Origin: an uncultured Eubacteriales bacterium
Lineage (GTDB): Bacteria; Bacillota; Clostridia; Oscillospirales; Acutalibacteraceae
Direction of reading: 5' to 3'
Assembly (NCBI GenBank): GCA_948823415.1
Contig: CAQKRU010000021.1
Coordinates: 1 to 15,595, forward strand
Length of the DNA stretch: 15,595 nucleotides
The notes below the pieces were generated by a model that saw nothing but the letters and a program-made list of their open reading frames with translations, was not told where the DNA came from and did no database searches. This document shows positions 14,878 through 15,595 of this stretch, in pieces (the stretch's first letter is position 1; each line of letters opens with the position of its first letter). Both the position numbers and the translations under genes were made by a program.

Positions 14878-14953
14878 GGACGTTTAGCTCAGCTGGTAGA
14901 GCATTCGCTTGACGTGCGAAGGGTCAGCGGTTCAAGTCCGTTAACGTCCACCA
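14878..14953 (+). tRNA. tRNA-Val (anticodon GAC), CCA encoded
   Basis: A complete 76-nt cloverleaf is present. The acceptor GGACGTT (14878-14884) pairs with AACGTCC (14943-14949). The D stem is GCTC/GAGC with a GG-containing loop. The anticodon stem TTCGC/GCGAA holds loop TTGACGT, with anticodon GAC at 14911-14913. A 5-base variable loop and T stem AGCGG/CCGTT with loop TTCAAGT follow (one G-T pair). Discriminator A14950 and CCA 14951-14953 are encoded. It reads GUC and GUU valine codons. Confidence 0.97.
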
Positions 14954-15017
14954 TATAATAATGTACCTTTTGATGCAGTGAACAAAAATAACAAACCAAA
15001 ATTGGAGAAAAATTTAA

Positions 15018-15595
15018 ATGAAGTTAGAAAAATTATTTGCACTATTTCTTACACTTCTTACGCCATTATATGTTCCTGAAAATGCTTTCGCTTCACCATT
15101 GCAGATTGATAGTTCAATTTTAGAAAAAGAAAAGTCTAAACTTGTTAAACTTGAAACAACTTATAATACACGAGATTTAGGTGGCTATAAAACCTCTGGT
15201 GGCAAAATTACAAAATATGGTGTGTTTTTGCGTTCGGATGACACTGATAACTTGACTTTAAAAGATATTGAAACACTAAAATCTTATGGTGTAACAGCTG
15301 TACTGGATTTGCGCGAAGCCCCTTATTATTTGGAACATCCAGATAAATTTTCTAATATCCCGGAAATTAATTATCAAAACATAGATATAGTTAAAATTTA
15401 CAACGAGCATAGTACTGATAAAGAGGCAAGATCAGATGAAAGTTCGGCTAGGAAATTTCTACGTTATACTGGTGAGGGTAATTGGGTAAAAATTGCCTTT
15501 GATATTATTGCAGATACAGAAGGATGCACGCTCTTTCATTGTTTTGCAGGAAAAGACAGAACGGGATTGGTGGCAATGCTATTATTGGGATTGGT
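15018..15595 (+). CDS. Exported tyrosine/dual-specificity phosphatase, 3' end outside the window
   Basis: An open frame from ATG 15018 runs off the window (192 complete codons, no stop). GGAG at 15004-15007 is 10 nt upstream. Residues 1-25 form a signal peptide (basic MKLEK, then a hydrophobic stretch, with a likely cut after AFA). The mature part carries NTRDLGG (50-56), then LDLREAP and the P-loop HCFAGKDRTG at 174-183 with nucleophile C175 and R181. This is the HCxxGKDRTG signature of the PtpB/LipA-like tyrosine phosphatase group, some of which also act on phosphoinositides. The general-acid region lies around 130-150. It should dephosphorylate extracytoplasmic or environmental substrates. 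Its composition (about 35% GC in 15061-15595) and Ile codons (ATT 9, ATA 2, ATC 1) differ from the genes before the tRNA, suggesting acquisition. Confidence 0.85.
   Translation, partial: MKLEKLFALFLTLLTPLYVPENAFASPLQIDSSILEKEKSKLVKLETTYNTRDLGGYKTSGGKITKYGVFLRSDDTDNLTLKDIETLKSYGVTAVLDLREAPYYLEHPDKFSNIPEINYQNIDIVKIYNEHSTDKEARSDESSARKFLRYTGEGNWVKIAFDIIADTEGCTLFHCFAGKDRTGLVAMLLLGL

Overview
This window looks like chromosomal DNA of an endospore-forming Firmicute, most likely a member of the class Clostridia. The evidence is a cell-wall and division (dcw) cluster whose penicillin-binding protein is of SpoVD type, plus spoVS, ymdB and both dipicolinate synthase subunits. Shine-Dalgarno sites are strong and sigma-A-type promoters are of the extended -10 kind. 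The core genes have moderate GC (about 51% in four 60-base lines sampled from murC) and an unusual preference for ATA isoleucine codons. The exact genus cannot be read from the sequence.

Layout: (1) 130-9554, plus strand: spoVD-type PBP, mraY, ftsW/spoVE, murG, murA, ftsQ/divIB, ftsZ. This is a compact dcw run lacking murE, murF, murD, murB and ftsA. Promoters sharing an identical 15-bp core precede mraY and ftsZ, and a strong hairpin terminator follows ftsZ. (2) 9645-12432, minus strand: a sporulation block, transcribed in the order dpaA (spoVFA), dpaB (spoVFB), ymdB, spoVS. (3) 12634-14010, plus strand: murC, divergent from dpaA. (4) 14063-14725, minus strand: an orphan left-handed beta-helix protein, convergent with murC. 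(5) A near-symmetric pair of divergent promoters (14760-14798), one serving the beta-helix gene and the other a tRNA-Val(GAC) at 14878-14953. (6) From 15018 to the window end, a truncated gene for an exported tyrosine phosphatase. It is much AT-richer (about 35% GC) and has different codon use, as expected for DNA acquired next to a tRNA.

How the genes work together: MurA and MurC make early cytoplasmic UDP-MurNAc precursors. MraY and MurG make lipid I and lipid II. The SEDS polymerase FtsW/SpoVE and the transpeptidase SpoVD build septal or cortex peptidoglycan. FtsQ and FtsZ organise the divisome. The opposite-strand block supplies dipicolinic acid (DpaA/DpaB) and sporulation regulators (SpoVS, YmdB). 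Vegetative division genes and spore-specific genes are therefore interleaved, and the sequence suggests several distinct promoter classes. No wholly new system is evident. The points most worth a second look are the cysteine arrangement in the SpoVD active site, the face-to-face divergent promoters, the composition break at the tRNA, and the sigma-K-like site ahead of dpaA.
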